DNA of 64,000 bases. Source: Xestospongia muta (taxonomy: Eukaryota; Porifera; Demospongiae; Haplosclerida; Petrosiidae). Under the pieces are notes generated by a model that worked only from the letters and a program-made list of their open reading frames with translations, did no database searches and was not told the origin of the DNA. The translations under genes were made by a program, and so were the position numbers. This document shows, in pieces, positions 1-17,211 of the stretch; the first letter of the stretch is position 1; each line of letters opens with the position of its first letter. The DNA is taken from contig OY848928.1 of NCBI GenBank assembly GCA_963693285.1, positions 5,857,827-5,921,826 on the forward strand, written 5' to 3'.

Positions 1-240
1 GCTCACCAAGACCTTGTTTTAGATCCTGGCTAGCCTAGGGTCAGTCAATTGTTGTAATCTATGTATCCATTTGTATGTGTCCATTAAATATAATATTCCT
101 TTGATTGTAATAACTTGGTAATTGATAGGTGTGGTCAAATGTATCCTATAATTGATTATTATGGTTGTGTACCTCAACCTGATACTACCAGTATTAGGCT
201 CCTTCCATGTTATTTGGTGGTGCTGGACCACTCCCTTTAT
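1..240 (+). pseudogene. Decayed partial duplicate of the HCCS 3' end
   Basis: This stretch matches the last intron and last exon of the intact HCCS gene at about 3450-3735, including nearly the whole 48-bp intron (the block from GTCAGTCAATTG to GTGTCCATT). Since the intron is retained it is a DNA-level duplication, not a retrocopy. The splice acceptor (CATTTAG in the parent) has become CATTAAA, there is a small insertion at the upstream exon edge (CTAGCCTAGGG against CTAGGG), and a deletion removes much of the segment before the terminal TGGTGGTGCTGGACCACTCCC. No open frame survives. The left boundary lies outside the window, so the full extent is unknown. Confidence 0.9.
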
Positions 241-546
241 TTAATATAATCTTGGCTTTGTGCCCAGGTATTTGCTTTTGTGGATTACTATTGTTTAACA
301 AACTATGAAATTGTTATAATTGCTTGTCAGAAAAGGATAGAGTTAATAGTGTCAAAAGTAACCACATCTTTAACACTCTCATCATTAGAATTAGCTACGA
401 TAATGGTTTCTTCCTCAAATGACATTTTATATCAACCTGTGATTAGTAATTTTATTAAAATATAAATTATTCATAGCATTCAGAATATAAAGAGATACAA
501 AAAGATAAAGATATGAAGAATGTACCTAATTACATAATACAACATA

Positions 547-2677
547 TCATGGTGTCTTTTGTAATGGAGTAGGTCCTTGTATTGACTGGTGTATCGCATC
601 AACCCATCTAATAATAGGAAATAACATTATTACAAGTCACATGATATGACATCATATCACATGACTCACTCATGCTATACATACCTTTCTCTTTCACTAT
701 CAAACTCTGTGTAGAAATTAATTGTTTTAAGAGAGTTATCCTTTGGTACAGCATGAAAATAATATCGTTTGTCTTTACTTCTACCACAAGAGACTTCATA
801 TCCTTGTAAATTAAGGACACCTTGAGCTGTTCTGTTTGCCATATTAGAATAAAAGAAGAGCTGTTTACACTAAACAATAAAAGACAGCTGTTATAATATA
901 TTGCACAAGATGTTACAATTGATATTTACTTTAAGAATGCAATATGTTCTTTTCCAACCGAGTAATCCTTTGCCTTGTTTGTATATGTTCCCATAACATT
1001 CTGGATCTTTAATTGATAGTGCACTTACACTGACATTTTGTGCACTTCCTGTTATATGGACTTGTTCCTAAGAGATACATAATATAAGTAATATCATCAT
1101 TATCATCATACTATTAGTATCATTAAGCTATTAGTATGATAATAGCATTAGTATCTTCATACTATTAGTATCATTAAGCTATTAGTATGATAATAGCATT
1201 AGTATCTTCATACTATTAGTATCATTAAGCTATTAGTATGATCAAACTATCAATATGATCATGTTGTTAATATCATCAAGCTGTTAGTATGATCATGCTA
1301 TTAGTATTATTAAACTGTTAGTATCATCATGCTGTTAGTATTATCAAACTGTTAGTATCATCATGCTATTAGCTAAGATAGCAAGTATGAATAAAGGGAA
1401 GTGCTTTTATAGACATAACAGCTGGTCTCAAAACAAGACAGGTGTGTTTTTAAGAATAAAAGGGAACACATGTCTTTTGATAAAACATCAACTCAAAAGA
1501 CCTCAAAGTTCTGTGAGTATGAAGGACTTACTCTATTTTCCAAATTGGCAGCTTCAGTAAATACTTGTGCCCATCTTCACAAGGGAACATAAACAACATT
1601 ATTGGCTCAAGAAAATGGTTACCTTTTCATTTCTGTTTCATCTTCTGCAGCAAAATAGTATGTTCTTACTCCACCTTTAGTCGCCTTAAAAGCATATAGA
1701 CGTTTGACATCACTACCTGCTTTGCTAATAGTATAATGATGTAGAACAATAGCACCCAATGGACGAGATGTATCCTATAAAGATGTATAGACTATACTGT
1801 TGTTAGGTGTGTTATATGTATTATAGTAAATGAAGTCTGCCTAGTTCACTAGGTTATATAAACTTCCTGGCATTTTACAAATTTCTCATAGCATGTTTCT
1901 ATTTAAATAAATCTAATATATTATACATTCATATATACTTACATCAGGTGAGGGATAGTAATAAGCTACACAATCATCACGAACTACAAACCATCTTTGA
2001 CGCCAGTTTCGAGGGGTCATGCCTGTTCCTCCTCTTTTGTATAGCCAACCAGAGTATACAATTTTACCACTAGGAGTAATTGTTGGTTTAACAGTGTGTA
2101 CCAATAGGATAACACTATCTGTATAATAAATAAATACAGTCACATTTATATTATATTATATAGTACCATCTTTAGCTATTAAACGACCAGCTTCTTGATG
2201 ACTTAAGGTCCGTACTGATGCTCCGTTGACCTCTAGTAGTCTGTCACCAGAACGAAGTCCTTTCTCTTCAGCTCCACCAGCTAAAATACATATGTAGTAC
2301 TAGTAATTAGTGATAATTTACTTACACACAGCGTGGATAACAGGTGGTGACTTTCCTTCCAATTCTAAACCATATCCTTGGGAAGTTCTATTCAATTCTA
2401 CAGTTAGTAATTGAGGTTTGTCGAATCGATTTGATCTTCTAATTGAATTCATTCTTCCCAATGCGTCCCAAGCTGCTTCACCTTCATCAAGTGAACTTAC
2501 AGAATCACTTTCCCATTCAAAATCCACAGATTGTGGCGATCGTGTATCACATCGAGAGACAGCGATCTTCTTTGGTTTACAAGCTTCGTGATGGAGAATA
2601 GGTGTTGACGATACACTTGATGGCTGGTCATGATGGCCAGCAGAATTTACATCTTTTAGTAGATCAGGTAAACTCAT
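547..2677 (-). CDS. PDZ-PH-PH adaptor-like protein
   Basis: Multi-exon gene starting at the ATG at 2677 (MSLPDLLKDV...) with stop at 547-549. The first exon (2326-2677) encodes a Ser-rich acidic N-terminus and the start of a PDZ domain with the ligand-binding loop QGYGLELEG; the exon at about 2169-2283 completes it (SGDRLLEVNGASV). Next comes a PH domain (SGWLYKRGG, NWRQRWFVVRDD, then YAFKATKG and YYFAAEDETEMKRW over 1530-2140), and after an intron holding a minisatellite a second PH domain (GLLGWKRTY, then FYTEFDSERERWVDAI, with the typical C-terminal Trp helix). PH domains usually bind phosphoinositides and PDZ domains bind C-terminal peptides, so a membrane-recruited scaffold is likely. 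PH1 resembles those of CNK and PLEKHA proteins, but I cannot assign an orthologue; the SAM and CRIC domains of CNK are absent. It diverges from HCCS across 152 bp. Confidence 0.8.
1107..1370. repeat. 51-bp minisatellite, intronic
   Basis: Three near-identical 51-bp units begin at 1107, 1158 and 1209 (CATACTATTAGTATCATTAA...), followed by diverged shorter units of the form TGTTAGTATCATCATGC. The array sits in the intron between the two PH domains of the PDZ-PH-PH gene and accounts for that intron's length (about 450 bp against about 50 bp elsewhere). Confidence 0.85.
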
Positions 2678-2829
2678 GGTACAAAACTTTTACTAAAAAT
2701 TGGGAGTAACTAACTTTTTATGTTCATAATTGTAATACATAATGTACTATACTACTACTACAGCGATGACGTCCTGTCTGGACTATATTTGACATCACTT
2801 CCTACCAACCAGACGATAAGCATACCAAA
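2678..2829. promoter_or_regulatory. Shared divergent promoter interval, PDZ-PH-PH / HCCS
   Basis: Only 152 bp separate the two divergent start codons. The interval contains TGACGTC (2767-2773), a good match to a CRE/ATF half-palindrome. That both genes use this interval is inferred from geometry; no transcription start is visible. Confidence 0.5.
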
Positions 2830-3735
2830 ATGGCTGCTGAATGTCCAGCTGGAAAAAAAACAGAGAAAAAAGAGAGTACACAATGTCCTATTGGTAGTCA
2901 TGTTGAAGGTTCTGATGAACTTGATCCAAGGAATATGGTATTAGTTCAACTCTTGTTATAAACTTTCTTAACAATAATTAGATTCCTCGATTGAGTCAAG
3001 AACCACTACCGGATCAACCATTCTCACTTTCAAAAGACCGTGAAACATCATCAATTCCCAAATTTGGTACAGAGAACGAGAAATGGGTGTATCCTTCAGA
3101 ACAAATGTTTTTTAATGCAATGATTCGAAAGGTATTTCTTTGTACTATAAGAATTTATCATATTGTTCTGTTTGATTGTAAATTAGAAACAACCAACACA
3201 ATATGTGATAATGAGATGCCCCTGTTGTTTAGGGGTGGAAATGGACTAATGAAGAACTGAAAGAAGAGGATATGAGACACATTATTGCTATTCATAATCG
3301 AAATAATGAGGAGGCGTGGCAAGAAGTTTTGAAATGGGAGGCACTTCATGCTCAGTAAGTGTCACAAGTATCACGTAGTCATATCTTGTTTTAGTGAATG
3401 TAGATTTCCTAAACTGGTTAGTTTTAGAGGTAGAGCTAAAGATTTCTCACCAAGAGCTCGTTTTAGATCCTGGCTAGGGTCAGTCAATTGTTGTAATCTA
3501 TGTATCCATTTGTATGTGTCCATTTAGATATGAGTTACCCTTTGATCGTCACGACTGGGTAATTGATAGGTGTGGTCAGAAAGTACGCTATGTTATTGAT
3601 TATTATGGTTGTGAACCTCAACCTGATAATTCTGTACCAATATATCTTGATGTACGACCAGCATTAGACTCCTTCGGTGCAGTTTGGGACAGAATGAAAG
3701 TCATGTGGTGGCGTTGGACCACTCCCTCTAAATAA
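2830..3735 (+). CDS. HCCS: Holocytochrome c synthase (cytochrome c heme lyase)
   Basis: Four coding exons separated by introns of about 45-90 bp. The ATG at 2830 opens [10 protein letters not shown], and two Cys-Pro heme-regulatory-type motifs (ECPAG, QCPIG) lie in the N-terminal tail, as in the family. The core follows: [15 protein letters not shown] segment, [13 protein letters not shown], then GWKWTNEE and [20 protein letters not shown], whose His in IHN corresponds to the heme-ligating His of HCCS. The last exon holds [16 protein letters not shown] and YVIDYYG and ends with stop at 3735. The enzyme sits in the mitochondrial intermembrane space and attaches heme to apocytochrome c through two thioethers. 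Length (about 230-240 aa) is normal. A degenerate copy of its 3' end lies at 1-240. Confidence 0.95.
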
Positions 3736-3976
3736 CATAAAAGCTTACATCATCTAAGTTATACGATAGAGGTGTTATAACATATTATTAATAACTTGGT
3801 ATTAACTGTGAGTATTCAGAGGAAGGACTGTATCTGTTACAGTCAGCTGTGACTTGTGTTTACATCTGTATGCTCCCATTCAGTATTGCAACCTCCCTTG
3901 CAAAATATATAAAAATATTAATACAATCAACAAACTGTTTGGTGAAACCAACAATTAAATTAGTATATTGACACAG

Positions 3977-5856
3977 TTAATTAGGTATTGAATCCCATGC
4001 ATTTTTCCATGTTTGACCAAACTCTTGTAAAGCCTTAAAGATGTCAAGAATAGCAATTAGACCAGGTTTTTGTTGATACTCCAGACCATGTTTTTTGCAA
4101 AATTCCATTACATATGGTTGAATTTTGACAAGGTTATAATTTGGCATGGTAGGAAAAAAACTAAGTAAATGAGAAAAGAGCAAGTAATAAGAACCATTTA
4201 AAACATACTGATGTTCAATTTGAAGGTTGAGGCTGCCTGTAAACCAGTTCCAGAACCAATCAGGTTTTACATTACGTGTTCCTCTCATCTAAAATATAAT
4301 TAAACATTGTTACAATAATATTACCATTACCTGCATTGTTGGCCAGTCCTCTTCAACTTGTCCTGGCATTACCACTTCCATTGGCATATGATTAGTATAA
4401 GAGACTAAAACCATCCAATAGCTTTCTAATGTTCTATTGTATTATAATTCACTATAATAACAGGACATATTTCTTACCATTAATTACTCTAATCACATGA
4501 TACCACAAACAATACTATTATACTAACCTCATTAACATATAAAATATAAATGATCCCCAAAGTCCTCCTAAAAGAGGTGAAAACACTATATGCCAGCGCA
4601 AGTAAAATGTAAGTGCCCATGGAATTTGCTGTCAAAGTAAACATAATTATAATTACAATATTGTTTGTACTGACAAATGTACCTCCCACTTTTTTTCTTG
4701 AATGATATAGATAATGTGATCAATTTTAAAATATATGGGTACCAGCATTAAAGCAAATGCTACATAATAAATAGAGTAGAGATAGTTTTATAACTTTTAT
4801 TATAGACTCACTGAGAATAAAGTATTTATGTTGATGTTGATAAGGGAGTTTACCCCAGTGATTTTTTCCCCACTAAGATAGATACTAGTTATCAATTACT
4901 CTATGATATAATTATTACCTGCTCTGCAACAACATTTCCAACAATAATTATAGATTCTCCAATATCAGGATCTACATTAAACTAGAACACAAAATGATTG
5001 TCATAATAACATTGATATATATATATACTAACCATATTGGGTTTTGCATGATGTTGGTTATGACGAAATCTCCACCAGCTAGCAGACCACCCTTGGAAAA
5101 ACCCCATGGATATATTATGAAGAAAGCAATTTAACTTCCAACTGTTATAGACAAAGTGTCCAAAATCATGTGCTACCCACAATGCTTGTACCTAAATAGA
5201 TTCTCATGATCTCTTATAATATGATGTAATATATACCTGTGCAATTACAACACAAAATAGAGCTATTATATATGGAATCCAACCCGTACCAAACCACCAT
5301 AGAATAGCTATTCCTATTACCTCAAAGAGAACTGCATGAAGAAACCACAGTATATAATAGATTTCATCAAATTTAAAATATCCCTATCGTCAAATGATAA
5401 TTAACATTGTAATTGAATGTTATAATAACTAACTTTATCAAAAAGTTCCTTTCTAAGTCGTAAAAAGTCTTTATTGATTTCAGATAGCTATCAAAAAGAA
5501 ATGTTTTATATAAACTTTTCTACAATAACTCTCTTACCTCTCTCTCTTCTTCAACAATATTACCAATATAAAACTTACTCATGTAAGCTCTCGCTAATTT
5601 TTTGTTTCTATGAAAAGACTCAAAGACAAGCTACAAACAATTTAATATCATTAATTATTTTTTGCAATGAGCTCACTGTAGCATCTTCTCCTCCATAATG
5701 TTGTATAACCCTCTTTCCACCAGGATGATGTTTTAACCAGTTAGTAACATCATAGACTTTGCCATCAATAATAATCCATAAATCTTGAGGTGTCTTGTGC
5801 AGAGCTACTTCTCCTCTAGTATATTCTGCAGATTGAGTCTTGGTAGATGTCATCAT
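3977..5856 (-). CDS. Front-end fatty acid desaturase with N-terminal cytochrome b5 domain (FADS-like)
   Basis: Start ATG at 5854-5856, stop at 3977-3979, about eight short exons. The N-terminus is cytochrome b5 with the heme-binding HHPGG motif and YGGEDAT. A membrane desaturase domain follows with three histidine boxes: HDFGH, then HNQHH (WWRFRHNQHH), and the Q-type third box. The genomic frame reads QIEHQ, but removing the 48-bp GT-AG intron at 4161-4208 gives QIEHHFFPTMP, the diagnostic front-end box. Two groups of hydrophobic segments separate the boxes. Front-end desaturases add a double bond between the carboxyl end and an existing double bond of polyunsaturated acyl chains in the ER, using electrons through the fused b5 domain. 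Delta-5 versus delta-6 specificity cannot be read from the sequence. It diverges from ERGIC3 across 195 bp. Confidence 0.93.
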
Positions 5857-6051
5857 TGTATAGACAATGTGCTATTAACTAATTAAAAAACATACTTTAA
5901 TACGAAATTAATACATTTAGGTTCCAAGACATAGTATTATTTTACATTGAAGTATTGCGATAGCGTGCAGCCCTTGAAGTTGCTCAAAGGAAAAGGGTGT
6001 GGCTGATGCTAGTAGAACATACACGCCTTCACCAAACTGTGAAAGAACACC

Positions 6052-7497
6052 ATGAGTTCGATGTGGGCTCGCCTGAAAAACTTGGATGCGTATTCCAAGA
6101 CTTTAGAAGACTTTAAGATCAAGACATTTAGTGGAGCCACTAGTAAGTTTAATTTATAAAGATTGACCATAATGAATGTATTGTATATAGTAACTCTCAT
6201 CAGTTCAGTGATTATTTTAATACTGTTCTTATCAGAGCTAACGTACTATCTTACAATAGATGTAAGTTATGTATTTAGAATATAACCAGACTTCAATATA
6301 ATACTTAATTAACATTGTTAGGTAAAGCAGGAACTCTATGTGGATACGTCAAGAGGAGAAAAACTACAAATAAACATTGACATTGTATTTCATCGAGCAC
6401 CATGTTTATGTTCGTTAATAGTTCTAATCATGTGATAGTCATGTGATATTTATTATAGATCTTAGTATTGATGTAATGGATGTATCCGGTGAACATCAAC
6501 TTGATGTAGAGCATACCATGTACAAGCAAAGACTAAATTTGGATGGTGAAGTTATTAATGAACAACCAACAAAATCAGAGTTAGCAAGAGATGAGAGTGC
6601 TCCAGGTAATAGTACATGTGGGAGCTGTTATGGAGCAGAAACACCTGAACTCTCCTGTTGTAATACTTGTGAACAAGTACGAGAAGCATATCGTAAGAAA
6701 GGATGGGCATTTAGCGATCCTTCAAGTATTGAGCAATGTGTTCGTGAAGGTTGGACCAATCAGATTAAGGAACAAATGAATGAAGGCTGTCATGTGTATG
6801 GTTTAATAGATGTAAGTAAAGTGGCTGGTAATTTTCACTTTGCTCCTGGGAAAAGCTTCCAACAACACTCCGTACATGGTAAGTTCATGTAGAAGACATT
6901 TGTTTAATTCTTATAATTCTTATAGTACATGATTTACAACCTTTTGGAGTCAAATTTTTCAATATGTCTCATACAATTAAAAAGTTGTCTTTTGGTCGAG
7001 ATTATCCAGGTATTATAAATCCTCTTGATGGTCATAATGCTACAGATACCTCAACACAACAAGGTATGTTGTAACATTAAGTATGTTCATGTGATGAAGT
7101 TCTTTTTCTTAGGAGGAATAATGTTTCAATATTTTGTCAAAGTTGTACCAACTATATATTATAATTTAAAAGGCAAAGCATTAGCTACAAACCAATTTGC
7201 TGTTACTAAACATCAGAGACCAGTTCGTGCAGCAACTGGAGAGAATGGTTTACCAGGTATTTCAATGACACATTGTATGTGATCTTATTATATCTGTTGT
7301 GTTTAGGTGTTTTTTTCATATATGATATATCACCATTATTAGTTCAACTAACTGAATATCAACATTCATTTACACACTTTCTAACTAGTGTCTGTGCTAT
7401 AGTGGGTGGAGTCTTCACTGTAGCTGGAATGATTGATGGTTTATTATATCATGGAGGGCGTGTCATAAAGAAAATGGAACTAGGCAAGCTATCATAA
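6052..7497 (+). CDS. ERGIC3: ERGIC3 (Erv46-type ER-Golgi cargo receptor)
   Basis: ATG at 6052 (MSSMWARLKNLDAY) and stop at 7495-7497, seven exons with small introns. The order is classic Erv46: cytosolic N-terminus with KTLEDFKIKTFSGAT, first transmembrane segment, ELYVDTSRGEKLQINIDI, then LSIDVMDVSGEHQLDVEH, a luminal Cys-rich segment (CGSCYGAE, CCNTCEQVREAYRKKGW), HDLQPFGVKFFNMSHTI, and a C-terminal transmembrane segment (FLTSVCAIVGGVFTVAGMID). Length near 380 aa fits the family. With ERGIC2/Erv41 it cycles between ER and Golgi and retrieves or exports selected cargo. The CX2C pair of the luminal domain is intact. A polyadenylation signal follows at 7567. Confidence 0.95.
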
Positions 7498-7566
7498 TAT
7501 GACTAGCTCTCCTAGTATTTTTGAATTAACATTTTACCATTGTGTACTTTATTCACTTGTTTTATA

Positions 7567-7572
7567 AATAAA
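7567..7572 (+). terminator. Poly(A) signal AATAAA, ERGIC3
   Basis: AATAAA lies 70 bp past the ERGIC3 stop and is followed by a T-rich stretch. The SMNDC1 stop on the other strand is at 7664, so the two 3' UTRs nearly meet. Confidence 0.6.
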
Positions 7573-7663
7573 AACATTTTTGCTATGATCTGCATATTAT
7601 GGCAAACTCCACTTTATTAGAAATAACAAGATATAGTTGTGTGTGTGTGTGTGAACTGATGTT

Positions 7664-8489
7664 TTAATGAAGATAACTTTTAGGTTGTGAGAATCCAGTC
7701 ATTCCTTTGCCTCCTATATTACATGTACCTATACCAACCTATTAATAAAGATAATGTTGTCTTAGTATGTAAATAATACTCTTACTCTTCCTTCAATAGA
7801 ATCGGGAACAGCAAATATACTCTTTTTTTGTTTACTATTAATAGGACCACCACGTTGACGAGCAGACTAAACATATTATAATGTAGATAATATATATGAT
7901 AAGATAGTGAGTACCTTGGATGTAAAGTTTTTCCATCTTTGTTTTTCACCTTCACGATGTTGTTCAATTTCTTGCATTCTTACTAACTTCTTTGTTGCTT
8001 TTTTCTTCTTTAGTTCTCTTAATTCCTCTTTCTTTTGTCTAAAGAGAAGAATAACTAAATAAAGGATAAAAGATTTATTACCTTGATGTCTTTGTTCTTT
8101 CTCTTTCTACTGGCATCATAGGAGCCTCCCAATCTCTTGACATGAGATCATCTACTCTAACAATTTCTGTTGTTCCATATCCATCAAATGTAACAGTACA
8201 TGTTTGTCCATCATCTGATATCATGTCAATAATAGCATTAAAATATCTAATGTAGTATAATAAACATTATATAATATTAAGAATCTTACTTTCCATTATC
8301 ACTCCATATTGCTTTACAAGGATCACCTTGTTTCCACTCTCCAGATAATGCTTTTTTCTTTTTCTGAGGAAGTATAATTATAGTTTTTATGATAATAATT
8401 ATAATGTATTATAAAAAGGGTGAACTTACCTGAGGTGCAAGTTCTATTAAGTCTTTTGTCAATTTAATAACTTCCTAAATAACAAAATA

Positions 8490-8533
<44 letters not shown>

Positions 8534-8839
8534 ACACCCACTCATTTTATTATTGCAACAAAAATGTTTATGATACAAAATGTGTAATTATTTGTAAGTT
8601 AAAATGACATGGGAGGGATTTACATGATACAATTATATTAGTAGACTCTACCTGAAGATCGGTCTTAAGTTTCAGCAGTTCTTCATTTTCTGGGTCATTT
8701 GTCAAAGCAGCCTCCACCTTTAAAAGAAATATGTTGTCATGGCAACAAATGAATGTATGACATCAATTACTTGATGAAATTGAGCTTCATATTGAGCTAA
8801 AGTGTCTTTCAGTTCTCCAACACTTGTTGCTGTGGCCAT
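7664..8839 (-). CDS. SMNDC1: Survival motor neuron domain-containing protein 1 / splicing factor SPF30
   Basis: ATG at 8837-8839 (MATATSVGELKDTLAQYEAQ), stop at 7664-7666. The N-terminal helical part (EAALTNDPENEELLKLKTDL) is followed by a Tudor domain (KAIWSDNGKYFNAIID, CTVTFDGYGTTEIV) and a basic Lys/Arg-rich tail with RWKNFTSKS and SIFAVPDSIEGRVGVGTCNI, a typical SPF30 C-terminus. SPF30 binds symmetrically dimethylated arginines on Sm proteins and promotes tri-snRNP addition to the pre-spliceosome. Six short exons; one intron carries an (AT)n tract. It shares a divergent 401-bp interval with the PABP gene. Confidence 0.93.
8491..8530. repeat. (AT)n microsatellite
   Basis: About 40 bp of almost pure TA dinucleotide inside an SMNDC1 intron. 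Confidence 0.9.
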
Positions 8840-14889
<6,050 letters not shown>

Positions 14890-15053
14890 AGGGACCGATT
14901 ATTTAACCCCTTTTGTGCCAAATGAACATGGCTTACTTATTTATAGTGTGGTTGATTATTACCAATTTGATTTTGTGATACCACTCTATTATCATTGTAA
15001 ATTTCCTTAAATCATTCCAAAAAATTAACAATCATTCATTAAATTGGTCAATC

Positions 15054-16065
15054 CTATTCTTGTTTAGACTTTGTGGGTTCATTCAAAGTCTTCTTTCGCT
15101 GAACTATCATGTGCCCATAGAGTTGGGGAAATACTATAGAGGAAATGTAACACAGACAATGTTTAATAGGTTTACTAATACCTGGTATGTACAGTATGAC
15201 ATTAAGGATAATGTAGTAATAATAGGAAAAGGCCATATTCCAGGGGTTAGGAAGGACTAGAGACCATTGTTGAGATGCCCTGGTTACTGGTATAGCTGTG
15301 AACATCATCATTAGTTCACCCTATCAGTGGAGAAATATATTATAAAATATTATAGTTGCTTACCAGAACTCCAATAGGGTATAGAATATAGAACATTGTG
15401 TACCTATAATATCAGAGAAGGTATTTAAGATATATACACACAAAATATACCTCAGATACACTATGAAATAAGGGATGTTGCCAATGAGAGAACAAGCATA
15501 ATACCAATATCGGATCACTTCTGAAATGGCCCATGCAAGGACAGCCATTAACATTCCAAGAGAGTCACTTACCTATAAGATAATTTGGTATGAGTATCAT
15601 ACAATAATTTTAACTTACTCCATGAACTCCTGCCATGATGCCCCAGACCATAAAAATACGAGAATAAACTTGCATTGAGGTTGTCATAACATTTGAACGT
15701 ACCAGCCCCACCATACAATGGATAATCTAGTGGAAGATTACATGACCAAATGTAGTCAATTTCTTACCTCAAGGATAGCTAGTGTCTGGTATAACTTTAC
15801 TTCATCATTGATTACTTCATAATAACCTGGAGCACCTGCTTTTAACCCAATCATGTGGCCATTTTCTAGTAAATATCGTAATGTCCGAAATAGAATAAGA
15901 CCCCATCTAAAGCACATATTGTGTAACTGCACTTATTATAAGTAGGTCTTACCCCCCTGTCTGAATGACATTATAAGCTACAAGATATCCTTTAGCCAAA
16001 GAGTTTAGAGTGTTTGCAGGAGGAGATTGCTCTTGTTGAGGAAGAGACCCTGAAGTAGTCGCCAT
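15054..16065 (-). CDS. HACD2: Very-long-chain 3-hydroxyacyl-CoA dehydratase (HACD1/2-like)
   Basis: ATG at 16063-16065 (MATTSGSLPQQE), stop at 15054-15056. Recognisable family segments: YLVAYNVIQTGGWGLILFRT (TM1), LAILEIIHCMVGLVRSN, SRIFMVWGIM, the signature AWAISEVIRYWYYACSLIG, YILYPIGVLGE and a C-terminal FPQLYGHMIVQRKKTLNE. The Tyr of the EVIRYWYY segment and the Glu following YPIGVLG are the expected catalytic pair of the Phs1/HACD family; the Glu appears only after splicing of a small intron. The enzyme catalyses the third step of the ER fatty acid elongation cycle. Six TM segments are plausible. The gene starts only 54 bp past the stop of CCS on the same strand, and its 3' end converges on PABP. 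HACD1 versus HACD2 is not resolved. Confidence 0.92.
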
Positions 16066-16119
16066 GTTTTAGCCACACCTCTTATCGTGAAATGTTAATT
16101 GTGCACATAATTAAATTAA

Positions 16120-17092
16120 TTATAAATGAGTTTTTTTTCTTGCTTCATCCCAAATTGTCACTCCATCACATGTACAGACTTTCTTTGTATTTTGAAAGAG
16201 TCCAGCTGATCTAGCTATAATACCACAGAGTAGTCTAATATAATATAGCTACATTAGAGACAGTTATCCATAAGATATTACCTAGATGATAAAACTTGAG
16301 AATTTTCGTGTATTATAATTGATCTTCCAATAATATCCCAGACTTTGATTTGTTCTGATGTCAACTGAAATGTTGCTCTACCTGTTGAATCAGCTTTAAT
16401 AATACCAAGATCTCCCTGCAATACATATAAAACATTATAAAATATTACTATAATTTTATTACCATTTTATTTATTTTGCCATATACTTCACCACAACTAA
16501 AGGGACACATTAAAATATGTGATAGTCTTTGAAGTTACCTTTCACAGCCTTGTGATATGTCACCAAATTCATGGATTTTGATATGATGATCTTCTCCTGG
16601 TGTTAAACCATCAACAATCCCTTCTATCATACAAAGATCAGACGACACCTAATAATGATTACATCTTATAAGAAATAGTAATAATTGCACCTGGACTAGT
16701 CTTGCTAAGCCACTAGTATAACCACGCCCCTTCATTATAGCTACCGCAGCTCCATGATGACTTGCAGTAGTATCTGATCTCATACTTCCAAATCCTCGGA
16801 ATACAACTAATTTACCTGTACTCTCCAACAAATGTTGAACAGTAGAAGAAGGAAGAGATGTGTCTACTAAAACTAACTCATTTGATATATCAACAAAAAT
16901 ATTGTCAATTCCTAAACAGAGCAATATTATAATGTAAACAGAGTTTGTTATTACCTGGTACATTAAGAGCTGTTTTAATGGACTCTTCACAAGATTGACA
17001 TGTCATTTGAACAGCGAATTCCATCTAGTAAGAACAGGAAAAGTGCTTATAATTGTAAAACTTACTTTAGTGTGGACTTTTGGGTCTGCCAT
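16120..17092 (-). CDS. CCS: Copper chaperone for superoxide dismutase
   Basis: ATG at 17090-17092 (MADPKVHTKMEFAVQMTCQSC), stop at 16120-16122. Domain I is an Atx1-like heavy-metal domain with the copper motif MTCQSC. Domain II is SOD-like: GSMRSDTTASHHGAAVAIM, VQVSSDLCMIEGIVDGLTPG, HIKIHEFGDISQGC, then GDLGIIKADSTGRATF. Domain III has the CXC copper-transfer motif (KKVCTCDG). CCS loads Cu(I) and the disulfide into Cu,Zn-SOD1. The loop between SCGE and GDLG is much shorter than in SOD1 or human CCS and lacks the His-rich zinc-binding stretch, so domain II probably does not bind zinc; that is inference. It diverges from MRTO4 across 119 bp. Confidence 0.94.
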
Positions 17093-17211
17093 TGCTCGTC
17101 TATTAATTATTTTACGGGAATCTACGTAATAAATATTCTGAATTTTTAAAGAATGCAATGGCGTAAAAAATTAATCAGCTCCGTATACTTAAGACCACGT
17201 GGTATTTGAAG
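17093..17211. promoter_or_regulatory. 119-bp divergent promoter CCS / MRTO4 with CCACGTGG palindrome
   Basis: The perfect 8-bp palindrome CCACGTGG (17195-17202) sits 9 bp before the MRTO4 ATG. CACGTG is the MYC/MAX-type E-box, which is characteristic of ribosome-biogenesis gene promoters in animals; MRTO4 is such a gene. Confidence 0.6.

Noticed and set aside
15060..15260. Plus-strand ORF beginning MFRLCGFIQSL
   Set aside because: Antisense to the last exons of HACD, which have clear homology.
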